From contig BMAT01003238.1 of assembly GCA_019649035.1 (NCBI GenBank), positions 55,649 through 79,259 of the forward strand: a stretch of 23,611 nucleotides of DNA. The letters run 5' to 3'. The notes below the pieces were generated by a model. It had not been told where the DNA came from. It worked only from the letters and a program-made list of their open reading frames with translations, and did not search any database. Shown here piece after piece: positions 1-9,562 of the stretch. Each line of letters begins with the position of its first letter. The stretch's first letter is position 1. The stretch comes from Elysia marginata. Its lineage: Eukaryota; Mollusca; Gastropoda; Plakobranchidae. The position numbers and the translations under genes are program-made.

Positions 1-351
1 AAAACAAACAGATGAAACCCACGTCTACCACCAACTTGATATTTAGGATTATTAGAATTTTATCTATATATCTTCTCTTACTATCTAGCATAGGATAGGA
101 TACTAGTACTAAAAAGATATCACCATTGCACACCCTTTCGGTCTGGTGAAGAAGGATGGTCCGATATGGACTGGGCATGTGTGGATTGCCCCCTCGCGAC
201 TCACTGGAGCGGAGGAGAAGAAAACTAAATGTTGACTTAAGTAATATTATGGAAAGAGAAGAAAACATTATAAAATGAATGAGACGAAAGGGGAAATTTA
301 CGCAAAACGTTAACAAACAAAAAAAAGAGAATTTAAGAATAAAAGGACATT

Positions 352-364
352 TTTAATAACGACA
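352..364. repeat. Target site duplication, left copy, of the 365-666 SINE
   Basis: Reads TTTAATAACGACA and matches 667-679 (TTAAATAACGACA) at 12 of 13 positions, with the last ten bases identical. The pair brackets the tRNA-derived SINE exactly where its tail and head end, as expected after target-primed insertion. Confidence 0.75.
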
Positions 365-482
365 GATGTTGTTGTTTGAATTTTAACGTCTCTTTTCAAC
401 TACAAGGTTATATCAGAGACGGCGCTTGGGACAATTGAAAGCGTGCTGCCACACTGTGATGTACGGAGCGCTGCATACACCA

Positions 483-519
483 CATCCAGTCACATTATCC
501 TGACACCGGGCCGACCAGA
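483..519 (-). repeat. SINE core block shared with 9526-9562
   Basis: Minus-strand 519-483 aligns without gaps to plus-strand 9526-9562 at 30 of 37 positions. The best-conserved 20 nt read GGTGTCAGGATAATGTGACT here. It lies about 80 nt after the B box here, against about 25 nt in the other SINE. It looks like a conserved central domain of the kind that defines SINE superfamilies. Confidence 0.7.
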
Positions 520-601
520 CTTAGCACTAAATCCTTAATGCCAGACACCAGGCGGATCAGCTACTAATACCAATTTTAAAGTCCTTGGTTTGACTCGGCC
601 G

Positions 602-655
602 GGAATCGAACCCGTACCTCCTGATCTCTGAGCACGTGTCTTTACCGCTAGGCCA
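602..655 (-). promoter_or_regulatory. Internal RNA polymerase III promoter (A and B boxes) of the minus-strand SINE
   Basis: TGGCCTAGCGG (655-645) fits the tRNA A-box pattern and GGTTCGATTCC (612-602) fits the B-box consensus GGTTCGANNCC. Their spacing is as in tRNA genes. Whether the promoter is still active cannot be told from sequence. Confidence 0.7.
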
Positions 656-666
656 CAGAGCCGGTC

Positions 667-679
667 TTAAATAACGACA
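667..679. repeat. Target site duplication, right copy, of the 365-666 SINE
   Basis: TTAAATAACGACA, matching 352-364 at 12 of 13 positions. It directly abuts the start of the tRNA-like head. Confidence 0.75.
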
Positions 680-728
680 ATTACTAGACCACTACTAAAC
701 CAACCGCGTCATTTTATAGACACATGGG

Positions 729-769
<41 letters not shown>
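729..769. repeat. (AAC)n microsatellite
   Basis: An uninterrupted run of the trinucleotide AAC, about 13 to 14 copies. It lies 50 bases from the end of the SINE, but outside its target site duplication, so it is not the element's tail. Confidence 0.95.
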
Positions 770-2260
770 AATCCACCACACAATCCATAGTTAAATGCCC
801 TGAATCCAGTACTTAATCACTCCGTATTCAATTTTTTCCTTTTTCCCCTGTGCTTTCTATTCTTTTTGTGACTCGGTTGATTAGATGATTAGATAACTCT
901 TGTTAGTTTATGCTGCACGATACAAAACAGTGACAAATTGATGGCATCTACTTTTTAGAGCATGTATGTGGTTCAGACCTCCTTGACTTATTTTAACTTT
1001 TAGAAGATAGGAAGTCTGTGAGTAAAATTAGTAGAGCATTAATAACCCCCCTGCTCCATAGAGTATTGAGGGAGCACTTCCCCATTCCCAGACCAAAATT
1101 TTAAGCTCAGTCTCGTGCTATGGTACTTTGTAAGTTGTTTATTCGCTAATCTATTCTAGGGTACCTCTTAAGTAAGGTACAAGGGGAAGAGATATGACGA
1201 GAGCATTCAGTATTTAGTAGTTAACCACTCAGTCAATGGTCGACCATCTAATCAATCTGTACAAACTAGCACTCAATGGTCAGCTGCCTTTGCCTCCTAT
1301 GCACTTTACTCCTCCCTTTATATGATCAGTGGTACTATTTCCTGTTCAGTCTGACTCTCACAAAACAAAATTTAACATTGTTAAAAGTAGAAAAAAAAGC
1401 TTGAGGATAACCCAATTTCGCCTAATTCATTAACCATTCGTCGTTTGAGGCGTCTTCGCCTTCTCATAGAGCCATGGCTTTGGTCAGCCCTCTACAGGGC
1501 TTAGCACAGCGACTTCGAGGCTGTGTATTGTTGAGCTAGTCCCAGGCATGTCAATGCACAGTTCCTAAAGCTTCAAAATTTCTTTCTTTTTCCGTCCTCC
1601 TCATTTTGTTGCTGAAAGAAATAAAACATTTAAAACTATGAACAGCCTCTAAGTCTGGGTTAACATTAGTGATCTTTTCATACCAGATCACAGAGGGTGT
1701 TATTACTTAACAGTCCTTGACACTACGACTATTAAAGTCCCGTCGAGAACCCCGCGTTGATTTGATTTCCACTTGACCCGTTTTCTCCCATCTGATAAGA
1801 GCTGGAAGTTCATATGTGAGACAAGTTTAAAGGTTATGCATTGCCGAGGTCTTTAAAAGTTAGAGTTTTCCATGAAGAGAGAACAAGAGGTTTACAAAGA
1901 TCTACTTTTCCAATGTATAGAGTGGGTATTTTCTCTTAAGATATAAAGACAACAAAAGTTATTAAGTACACTAAGCTTAGGCAGTCAAAGTATGCTTTTG
2001 AAGACAAAAGGGATATCGAGCCATTATCCCTTATTATAATAACTCAGCTTTTATCAAAAAGTTAAACTTGCACGCATGACAATGCGTATCTACGAAAGAG
2101 GATTTATTACAAGTCTATAGAAATGCTTTTGGAGTGCAGGAAGCCATGCCTTTGATAACTCCTTCAACCTTCCTATGAATGCTAATATGGAAAAGTAAAC
2201 CTTTTTTAAAGGTTACTTAAGCGTATATATCTAATACTCTTTTACAGGTCCAATTGTAAA
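770..2260. other. Unassigned AT-rich sequence
   Basis: I find no ORF with recognisable protein similarity, no RNA gene and no clear repeat boundary in this stretch. Stops are frequent in all frames. It could be intronic or intergenic. Confidence 0.6.
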
Positions 2261-2270
2261 ACTTCAAATC
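2261..2270. repeat. Target site duplication, left copy, of the LINE 3' fragment
   Basis: ACTTCAAATC is identical to 2914-2923. It directly follows the hexamer tail of the minus-strand LINE insert. Confidence 0.8.
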
Positions 2271-2913
2271 CTGTACCTGTACCTATACCTTAGATTTGGG
2301 ATCCGTCGGGGTGCATAGAGGATCTCCTAACCACAGCTTTCAATTCCTCTCTATCCTCAGCTATCTGTAAGGTGTTTCTCAGCTCAAGTCCTTTCCATTC
2401 TCTGATGTTGTCTTCCCAGCGTTTCTTCTGCCTCCCTATCTTTCTGCCTCCATTTACAGTACCCTGTATGATGGTCTTGGCAAGGCCAGATGAGCGAGTA
2501 GTGTGCCCATACCATTTCAGTTACGTTGCCGAACGATGGTCAAAAGGTCAACATGTGGTCCAATGGCATTTTCAATTCTTCGTCTCACTTCCTTATTTGT
2601 GATATGCTCTTGAAGTGAGATACTAAGTAGTCTACTGTAGAACCTTATTTCCATGGCTCTGATTCTTCTTTGAGTATCAGCGTTCAAGGTCCACGACTCA
2701 CAGGCATAGAGAAAAATTGACAAGACCAAGGAACGTGGCAGTCTGATCTTAGAGCTGATAGCAATGTTCTTATTGTTTAAGATAGGTTTAAGTTTGCCGA
2801 GAGCGGCAGTAGCCTGGGCTATTCTGGACAATATTTCAGGCTTTGATCCTTCGTCGGAGATTATTGATCCTAGATATTTGAATTTTGTAACACTTTCAAG
2901 TATTTGACCGTTG
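2271..2913 (-). mobile_element. 5'-truncated LINE (endonuclease/reverse-transcriptase, RTE-like), 3' end only
   Basis: On the minus strand this insert runs from the C-terminal part of a LINE reverse-transcriptase polyprotein to its 3' end. It lies between perfect 10-bp target duplications (2261-2270 and 2914-2923). The 3' end carries a tail of six-base repeats (GGTATA, GGTACA, GGTACAG, about 2289-2271), typical of LINEs that end in short tandem repeats instead of poly(A). The 5' end is cut inside the coding region, the usual result of incomplete reverse transcription. The exact duplication and a coding region with only one visible break suggest a fairly young insertion. The RTE-like assignment is from memory of the C-terminal motif and is not certain. 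Confidence 0.85.
2290..2912 (-). pseudogene. LINE reverse transcriptase, C-terminal remnant with one frameshift
   Basis: The first frame runs from 2912 and includes KFKYLGSIISDEGSKPE, SRIAQATAALGKLKP, LFLYACESWTL-type sequence (here IFLYACESWTL) and NKEVRRRIENAIGPH. It meets a TGA at 2519-2517 just after IVRQRN. The reading frame resumes at 2520 with LKWYGHTTRSSGLAKT, then a basic GGRKIGRQKKRWEDNIREW stretch and an AEDREE segment, to a natural stop at 2292-2290. In this LINE family an RQRKL(R/K)W(Y/F)GHV motif spans the junction, so loss of a single base there explains the break. These segments are the thumb and C-terminal region that follow the catalytic palm of the reverse transcriptase. 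The palm, with its FADD-type motif, is absent. The product would be non-functional. Confidence in the family is high; the clade is less sure. Confidence 0.88.
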
Positions 2914-2923
2914 ACTTCAAATC
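2914..2923. repeat. Target site duplication, right copy, of the LINE 3' fragment
   Basis: ACTTCAAATC, identical to 2261-2270. LINE-like coding similarity ends just before it, which supports it as flank and not element. Confidence 0.8.
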
Positions 2924-4520
2924 ACCTCAACGTATATCGAAAGATCTTTCATTGCATTATTATTGCATTATTTGATCAGAGCCTTTTGAAAGAACCGATG
3001 CCGTATTGGGATACTCCGGGTCTTATAGTCTTAAAGATATGCTTACTGCTCCACCTAAAGTTAGCAACTCTTTTAAGGAGGTTTAGTAATACGCTTTGCT
3101 ACAAACCGCGGTTCTATTAGAGTGTGCTAAAGAAAAAATTAAATTATGTTTCTTCTAATGACCAAACGGAGAGTGAGATTAAATTTTCTAGTTGTTGGTT
3201 TGAATTATTCTTAAGAATGCAATCATTTATTTTATTCGGCAAATTTGGGTTTAAGCCAACTCCTACCCACTGCCTACTGTACCCCGCCTCGCAAGTAGTG
3301 GCTGTGGCTAGTTTGTGTAACCACAAAGCTAAGTGAAAGAAGGTTACTTGTCTGAATGGTTTTTAATTTTTTTTAAATCTCAACAAGAATGAGTTCAAGA
3401 GGACAAATATCCAACTTAAAGGCTACCAAGGAGATGGGGATCAACGATGAGAAAACAATACAAATATTTTTAACAGTGAAATTCTTGACCAATTAAAAAG
3501 TCTAGAAAAAATTGTCAGAGAACTTAAATAAGCAATCTTATAAAAAAAAAAACAACAAATTACTGAGATGGAAAACTTCTCAAGGTGGCAAGACGGTAAG
3601 GGGCTGGGGTGGGTGGTTGCCTTAGGTGAACAGAGTCTGCCAAGTAATCGGACCAAAATGCTCAAATGTCAATGAGTTACTTAAGTTTCGCAAGTCACAC
3701 TTTTAGGAATTCACGGAAACTGATAATAAAAACTATAATAACTTTAAACAAAATCGTCAGTTTTAATCTGTGAAAGGAGTCTACTGGAAAATTTAACGCT
3801 GCGACCCGATAAAAAATTGCGCTCTGTAATTGTGTGAGAGTTCAAAAATACATTTTCAAGATGGTTCCCTTATTTTTATAATGGTCAAAATACAAAGTAA
3901 AAGCCACCTTTCAGGTGTTTTTTTTTCTTTATGCAAATAAGTAACAGCCTACAAATTACCAGCAAGTAGGCTCAGATGTCACGTATGGTGTGCTTGCCTT
4001 CTGGGAAAAAAATTCAGACCTACCACTGACATTCTTTATCAAAGAGGGCTGCATTACGGCTGAGGGCCGATGATTGCAAAAAAGGGAAACAAACACAAAA
4101 ACAAGAGAAAAAATCACTGAGCTAAAAAAGTAAAATATCGTTAATTTGCATTGTCTATAGAAATCATACTTTCAGACTTGGAGTACAGAAAAAATCAGCG
4201 AGATAATAGACAAAGCAATTTACAGCAGGCCACGAGCTTCAAAGAATCACTGCCTAAAAGAATGTTTTGGCCATGCCAACTAGGTTGGGGGATGCGACTT
4301 ATTAAACTTGGTACAGGTGATCTCAAACTACCTTTTTATTGTTTCTTAGAGAACCTGATAACTGGTGATGAAGTACGTGCGCATTGCTTCACAAACTGTC
4401 GAGACTTAATGATGTGAGCACGACCATCATCCCCGCCTGCTGAGAAGTTCAAAGTTTAGTAAACTGCAAGTAAAGTCATGATTACTGTATTCTGGGATGC
4501 AAAATGAGCTATTCTTTTAG
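2924..4520. other. Unassigned AT-rich sequence
   Basis: Several short open frames occur here (for example 2911-3120 plus, 3441-3665 minus, 4151-4417 plus). None shows a recognisable domain, and their composition matches the surrounding non-coding DNA. No RNA gene or repeat boundary was found. Confidence 0.55.
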
Positions 4521-4527
4521 GTATCCA

Positions 4528-4539
4528 CCCCCCCCCCCC
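4528..4539. repeat. Poly(C) homopolymer, 12 C
   Basis: Twelve consecutive C residues, unusual in this AT-rich window. The exact length may be affected by sequencing error. Confidence 0.9.
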
Positions 4540-5009
4540 AAAGGTGAATGCTGCTTTTGTGAGTTGAGTTGCTTGTTAGGCTGATAGAAGCTGTGCTTAA
4601 AAACCCCATACTTTTGATAAAATGTGTTGTTCTTCAGCATGACAACGCTATGCCTCATACAGCTAATTTTATAGATTGATCGATAGTTATGAAATGTTAC
4701 ACTACGTCCTACCCCACAGTCCCAATTAAGCACTATTAGAGTATCACTTATTTGGACCCTAACGCTAAATTGGAGATAGAAATTTTAAATCGAACGAATA
4801 TCTCATTGAATGAGAAAAAAATCGATTCTGAATTGATTTTGAAGCAAAATTCTTCATAGATGGTGTATATTTCCTTGTCTCCCGTAGACAGAATTTAGAT
4901 CGCAGACTTGAGAAATATACTGATAAATTACACAAAAAGAAATCTAATTATGTCGCGTGAAAACAATAAAGAAAGTTTTACAAATCATAATGATATATAA
5001 ACAATATTG

Positions 5010-5020
5010 ATAATAATAAC

Positions 5021-5076
<56 letters not shown>
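5010..5076. repeat. (AAT)n microsatellite
   Basis: About twenty copies of AAT with one AAC interruption near the start. It runs directly into the AAG array that follows. Confidence 0.95.
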
Positions 5077-5260
5077 GAAGAAGAAGAAGAAGAAGAAGGA
5101 GAACAAGAACAAAAAAGAAGAAGAAGAAGAAGAAGAAGAAGAAGAAGAAGAAGAAGAAGAAGAAGAAGAAGAAGAAGAAGAACAAGAACAAGAACAAAAA
5201 GAAGAGGAAGAAGAAAAAGAGGAAGAAGAGGAAGAAAAAGAAGAAGCAGAAGAAAAAGAA
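5075..5260. repeat. (AAG)n imperfect microsatellite, long purine tract
   Basis: About 185 bases of AAG repeats with AAC, AAAAAG and GAGGAAG interruptions. Only a handful of pyrimidines (all C) break an otherwise all-purine strand. Apparent open frames through it (poly-Lys/Arg plus, poly-Phe/Leu minus) are artefacts of the repeat. Confidence 0.95.
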
Positions 5261-6660
5261 GTATTACGAGCCAGCTTACCTCTTATATGAATGGTGAAAA
5301 TGAACTATGATGAGACCGATAGTTTAAATATGACTAAATTCTAAACTCAAGCTCAGAGGACAAAAGGAAAAAAAAACCCTCAATGAGATTGTGTTACAAA
5401 CCGTGAAGAAATTTTGATATCTTAGAACTACCTAGACCGATGTAGTTCTTGACATCTGTGTAGATTGAATGTAAATATTTATCTAGATCTTGGTGTACCT
5501 TCGTTTTCATTTCCCTGTGTTATGTTAATTTTCCGTTTCTACATATTATGCACAAGAAATGGTTACCTTTACACTCCATTTTGTCAAAATTCAAACACAA
5601 AAAAAAATTTGGTAAACGAATTTTCACCACTATGCCATACAACAGGAATTCCTATTAAAAAAATGCACTAAGGAGGTTTGTAAGCTTTATCGTTTTGCCA
5701 GCGCACCCTTCTAGAACACACTGGGAAAAAAACTTATTTTGTTGATCACACCATCAAGCCTCTATGTTGACACCGATTTAGATTTTGAATGTCAAAGAGG
5801 AGCTCTTGTAGACCTCAATTGAATTAATAATGTGCCTATAGATGCAAATTTTTAGAGGCTGATGTCTTTAAAACATACTTTGAGTTGTCTCACATTCAAG
5901 GAGAAGATACTGACAGTTTCGGCACTAGCTCCATAAAAAATAAATTTTCCACTAAATGCAATCATAGTAATGCTGATTTAAAAGCAATAAAAATAATTAC
6001 AAGCAATGACATATACCATTGATGCAAATTAAAGAAGTAGAAGACGTAGTTGAAATAATAAAAATCTGGTTCAGCTTCAATCGAAAACTATTAAGGCAAA
6101 ACGTTATAATACTCAGTGTGATATTGATAGGTATACCCGTTTTAACGAACTCCAGGTAATTACAACTTCTAGCATTGACTTACACCCTTAAAGTGTTAAA
6201 CCACAGGTAACCCCACCAGCGCAAAATAAGGCGGCGAAATTGAGTAGACTATCGAAATGCCTAGAGACTGATACCTGTGTCGGCACTCTGGCACGCTCAT
6301 GAAATGCATACCGTAGCCCTCACTTCTTTCGGAAAACATTGTGAATGCACCTGTGGTCGAAATAGAAAAAAAAGAATGTTGAAGAAATCATTTATCCTCT
6401 CTGTTTCAGGTCTATTTACTTTAATTTAAAAGTATGAGAAAGTGATTACAACCACCTAGTTCACGATTTCGGATATTCGAATCTTACGGTTACCTTGCGT
6501 AAAACAGGTGTCGGTAACAAAAGGTTCGATCGTCAAAGGTAAGCTCGTGCCAACTTCAAAACTTTTTTAGGCTGAGCAGGCTTAGAGCCAGCAGCAGCCT
6601 GTCTTTCTCTTCTCTGGTATTAAAAACCCATCTGGCTCTCTAGCGTGAGACCACCGGGCG
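5261..6660. other. Unassigned AT-rich sequence
   Basis: No recognisable gene, RNA or repeat element. The short open frame at 5465-5671 has no identifiable domain. Confidence 0.55.
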
Positions 6661-6664
6661 GTGA

Positions 6665-6735
6665 GGCACGCAGGCCGGGGGTTAGCACAATGCTCCCCGC
6701 CTCTCACACAGACGGGGGGTTGAGCTAAGTGGATT
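6665..6735 (+). repeat. Possible eroded tRNA-like SINE head
   Basis: A short GC-rich island contains GGTTAGCACAATGC-like sequence (about 6680-6693; here GGGGTTAGCACAATGC), then CCCGCCTCTCACACAGACG. A GGTTGAGC at 6718 could be a decayed B box (consensus GGTTCGANNCC). The 36-base distance from TTAGC to GGTTGAGC is tRNA-like. The shared SINE core found at 483-519 and 9526-9562 is not visible downstream, and no target duplication was seen. An unrelated repeat fragment is equally possible. Confidence 0.35.
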
Positions 6736-7905
6736 TTGAATCTACACTTTGGTTTTCCCTTTCGCTGAAATATAGGCTTAGCCTAGCCTAGTTAGACAAG
6801 ACCTGTCCGTTTGCTCAGACGAAATCCATACTGTCTAGATATTAGTCTAGACATTTACAAATTACTGCAGTGCTTTTGTAGTGAGTCCGTCTAAAATAAA
6901 GACAAGGAAAGCACTGGAAGAGAAAACTATTACTTTGCAAACGTAAAGTATTATATTAGTCATGAAGGATTTGCTAGTCTACACCAGTATTTTGATTTGA
7001 GCAGAGACGAATAAAACGCTAGTTTACGGGGAAGTGGAGCTATTTGTACTAAGTTGTTCCCAGGATACAGCACGTGGAGTTTATACGAATGAACATATGG
7101 CAAAACAAGGTGAGTCTCCTATCTCTTGACTCCACCTAGCCCTTGAAAAAAGACAGATTACTACTGGGGATATTTATTTACAGTAAGTGTTCTACTCTTC
7201 GCATGGGTGGTTCAATAGTCATAAATCTCATCAGATTAAGCAAGAACTATTGCGGGGAACTTAATTTTCTTTAATATTTCGCATCCAATGTGTTCTTATA
7301 ATTTAATCCAATAGTTTAAAGTATTTACTGATGTCAAAACTTGGGTGCTTGTACCATTCATCATAAAAAGAACATGACAACATGGAATAATATTTAAAAG
7401 TTCAGCTTCCAAACCGATATGAAAGTCTATAATTGATTGAAAGCAATTAGAGATTTGACATCAGGTAAAGTGTAAATAAAAGAAGAAGTTTTTTTTAAAG
7501 AAGCAAATTTTGAGAGAACATAGGTGGAGGATGGGTGCCATCAGCTGTAAAGTGAACTCAGCGACACATGTAACATTTATTGTCAATATTAACTCATAAT
7601 TTGTTCTTTTATTTGTACGAAAGTCACTATCTTTTACCTTTCTATGATTAAAAGCGTAAACCCTCCTCTTAAGACTCTTGTAACATGATACAGAATAGAT
7701 TAGATAACTAGGATTAACTGATAACAAGAAAATCCCACGAAAATCGCCGTTTAAGCTCACATCGCAATGATCTTAGACAACTGAGGATCTGCAATCGTTC
7801 TCACCTCTGAAATAGACGGGAGAACCGGCACGTTGATATATCTTTAAAAGTCGTCATAGAATATATGAATACACCTTCAATATAGTTTAGTTAACAGAAA
7901 ATCAG
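6736..7905. other. Unassigned AT-rich sequence
   Basis: No recognisable gene. The 99-codon minus-strand open frame at 7461-7760 shows no domain and ends in Phe/Lys-rich low-complexity sequence, so I treat it as chance. Confidence 0.55.
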
Positions 7906-7913
7906 GAAAATGA

Positions 7914-7968
7914 AAACATGTTAGATAAATGTAAAGATACTCGTTTTATTTAAATATCTAACATGTTT
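7914..7968. repeat. Perfect 14-bp inverted repeat with 27-nt loop
   Basis: AAACATGTTAGATA (7914-7927) is followed after 27 bases by its exact reverse complement TATCTAACATGTTT (7955-7968). The arms could form a hairpin in RNA or a cruciform in DNA. No gene lies close enough to suggest a terminator, and no target duplication or transposon ends were identified. Confidence 0.85.
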
Positions 7969-9060
7969 CAAATCTACTCTTGTCCGTACAGTGGTTTGAA
8001 AATTGAACCCTCCCACTCTGTATATAAATCACACGTAGATGTAATGTTTGGTTCATAAAGATCCCCAATTAGTGATTGGGTTTGTTGTGAGAAACTCACT
8101 GCTGGTAAAGGAAACAAAATCCGTAGTAAATTCAATCATAGGTTTTTATCACATAGGCACTGTTTCATGAGATTTTATTTCAATAAAAAAAATCGGTAAA
8201 AATGGGAGAGATTTATTTCAGAAAATCATACCAGATAATGTCTATATTATAGCTATTGAAAGCTAGGCAGTATTTTATCGACAAAGTGGTTGAAGTTACA
8301 AATTTTCTTCGTATAAACATGCTTAGGGGACTTAAAACTGTTAAAATCATAGAACATTTTACAGAATTTGCCTATTCAGTCTGCACTTGCTTTTAAAATA
8401 TGTTCCAGCGAAACAGCCCGGTAACTTATATTATCTTTGAAAAAGATTTTGGTAGTGATTAATGCCCGAACAATTTTTTGGTCTCTTTGATAAAGATATT
8501 GCTTTCTGTAGATTATTGACGATTTGCGTAGTTTAAGCACAGTTCTACGGCTTTTAAATGGTTGTGAACGATAAGATGATCCTGGAGCCTTACTTGCAAA
8601 CCGATACACCCCCTTCATCTTCCCCTCAAACATTATCATTTGCCTATCTTGAATCTCATGCTCATGCAGAGATGTCTTAGGCAGCAACTTACTGAAATTT
8701 TACTTCGCTGCGGCGTATGTCTTTGATATTAAACCTACATCTATCAATGCAAAGCTAGACAAAATTAAATCCAAAAGATTAGATAATATGAAAGAAAAGA
8801 TAATTCAACTAATAAAAATTTTTGTTTTGGATCAAACATACGAAATAGATAACGGACATTCGGGACCTTACTCACTTAGCCTAGCTGCTCCTCGTGTCGA
8901 GTTCGTCAGAGCTTGACGCCTGAGCAAATCCAACGATTCGCCCTGTGAATATCCTCTATCGGTCCTGGTCTTAGGCAAGCGATCGAAAGTTGTTTAGATT
9001 CTCGCCTGTTTTGAGTTTTATTGTGGGGTAGTTGTTTGTTGATTGCTATCGGTACCTGAT
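7969..9060. other. Unassigned AT-rich sequence
   Basis: The 103-codon minus-strand open frame at 8376-8687 is the longest unexplained non-repeat frame in this half. It has no recognisable domain, signal peptide or membrane segment, and I cannot support it as a gene. No other feature was seen. Confidence 0.5.
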
Positions 9061-9070
9061 AATGAAAAAG

Positions 9071-9111
9071 CAACAACAACAACAACAACAACAAAAAAAA
9101 ACAAAAAAAAA
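9071..9111. repeat. (CAA)n microsatellite grading into A-rich tract
   Basis: About eight CAA copies (9071-9093), then two runs of A separated by C. It resembles the A-rich tail of a retroposed sequence, but no element was recognised next to it. Confidence 0.9.
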
Positions 9112-9173
9112 CCAAGCAACACATTTATCCTCTCTTACACATTCTCTATACTTTGTCCAAACTTCATTAACCC

Positions 9174-9174
<1 letters not shown>

Positions 9175-9222
<48 letters not shown>
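9175..9222. repeat. (TC)n microsatellite
   Basis: An almost perfect CT dinucleotide array. The Leu/Ser-rich open frames across it are repeat artefacts. Confidence 0.95.
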
Positions 9223-9224
<2 letters not shown>

Positions 9225-9423
9225 ACTTTCACATGGTCCTATGCTAGCAAACAAATGAAATCTCATCATGAATAAAGCTGCAAACTACATTTCACACATT
9301 ATTTGATCTGAAATTTAATAGCCAATTTTAATAACAGAGGCGGGGATGCTCCTAAAATATTCTCTATCGCCTTACAACTAATATAGCTATCATGGCTTTA
9401 AACACATTTTTTATCATTCAATT

Positions 9424-9435
9424 ACCTCAGGTATA
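9424..9435. repeat. Probable target site duplication, left copy, of the 9436-9681 SINE
   Basis: ACCTCAGGTATA matches 9682-9693 (ACCTCAAATATA) at 10 of 12 positions. Both differences are G/A transitions, consistent with decay of an older duplication. Confidence 0.6.
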
Positions 9436-9446
9436 GGGGGCCAAGA

Positions 9447-9500
9447 TAGCTCAGTTGGTAGTGGCTTCGCTCCGTGGCCAAGAGGTCGCGGGTTCGAAAC
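9447..9500 (+). promoter_or_regulatory. Internal RNA polymerase III promoter (A and B boxes) of the plus-strand SINE
   Basis: TAGCTCAGTTGG is a near-perfect A box. GGTTCGAAAC matches the B box except that its final CC has become AC. Spacing is tRNA-like. Activity is unknown. Confidence 0.7.
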
Positions 9501-9525
9501 ACAGCCGAGCACAGTCCGGGCCCCT

Positions 9526-9562
9526 ACTGGTTGGGTCGGTGTCAGTATAATGTGACCGGCTG
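9526..9562 (+). repeat. SINE core block shared with 483-519
   Basis: Aligns without gaps to minus-strand 519-483 at 30 of 37 positions. The inner 25 nt (9538-9562), containing GGTGTCAGTATAATGTGACC, match at 22 of 25. It begins about 25 nt after the B box. Confidence 0.7.

Larger units (their letters stand above)
365..666 (-). mobile_element. tRNA-derived SINE, apparently full length, minus strand
   Basis: Read on the minus strand, the element starts at 666 with a tRNA-like head (about 663-592). The head has an A-box-like TGGCCTAGCGG (655-645), a B-box GGTTCGATTCC (612-602) and a well-paired T arm (CGGG-TTCGATT-CCCG). The head's ends also pair partly like an acceptor stem: GGCTCTG can pair with CCGAGTC at six of seven positions, one of them a G-T wobble. 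After a linker comes a core block (519-483) shared with the SINE at 9436-9681, then a unique 3' body and a short tail containing AAACAACAACA. The unit is about 302 bp and sits between 13-bp direct repeats. Such elements are transcribed by RNA polymerase III and copied by a partner LINE; they encode no protein. The tRNA of origin is not clear. The boundaries rest on the duplications, so they are good to a few bases. Confidence 0.8.

Noticed and set aside
150-236. IWTGHVWIAPSRLTGAEEKK in one frame, resembling a GHV-type LINE C-terminus
   Set aside because: Only the WTGHV core fits. The following basic and Arg/Lys-Trp blocks of the family are absent and no flanking LINE similarity or tail is visible, so it is probably chance or too eroded to support.
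592-663. Functional tRNA gene on the minus strand
   Set aside because: The T arm is good, but the acceptor has a mismatch, the anticodon arm is irregular and the unit continues into a SINE body between target duplications.
2372-2602. 76-codon plus-strand open frame
   Set aside because: It is the antisense shadow of the minus-strand LINE reverse-transcriptase remnant.
4985-5297. Poly-Lys/Arg and poly-Phe/Ile proteins
   Set aside because: Direct translation of AAT and AAG microsatellites.
8376-8687. 103-codon minus-strand open frame
   Set aside because: No domain, signal or membrane segment recognised. A frame of this length is expected by chance in a 23-kb window, and no splice context could be established.
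9436-9513. Functional tRNA gene
   Set aside because: A and B boxes are present, but T-stem and acceptor pairing fail and a SINE core follows, so it is a SINE head.
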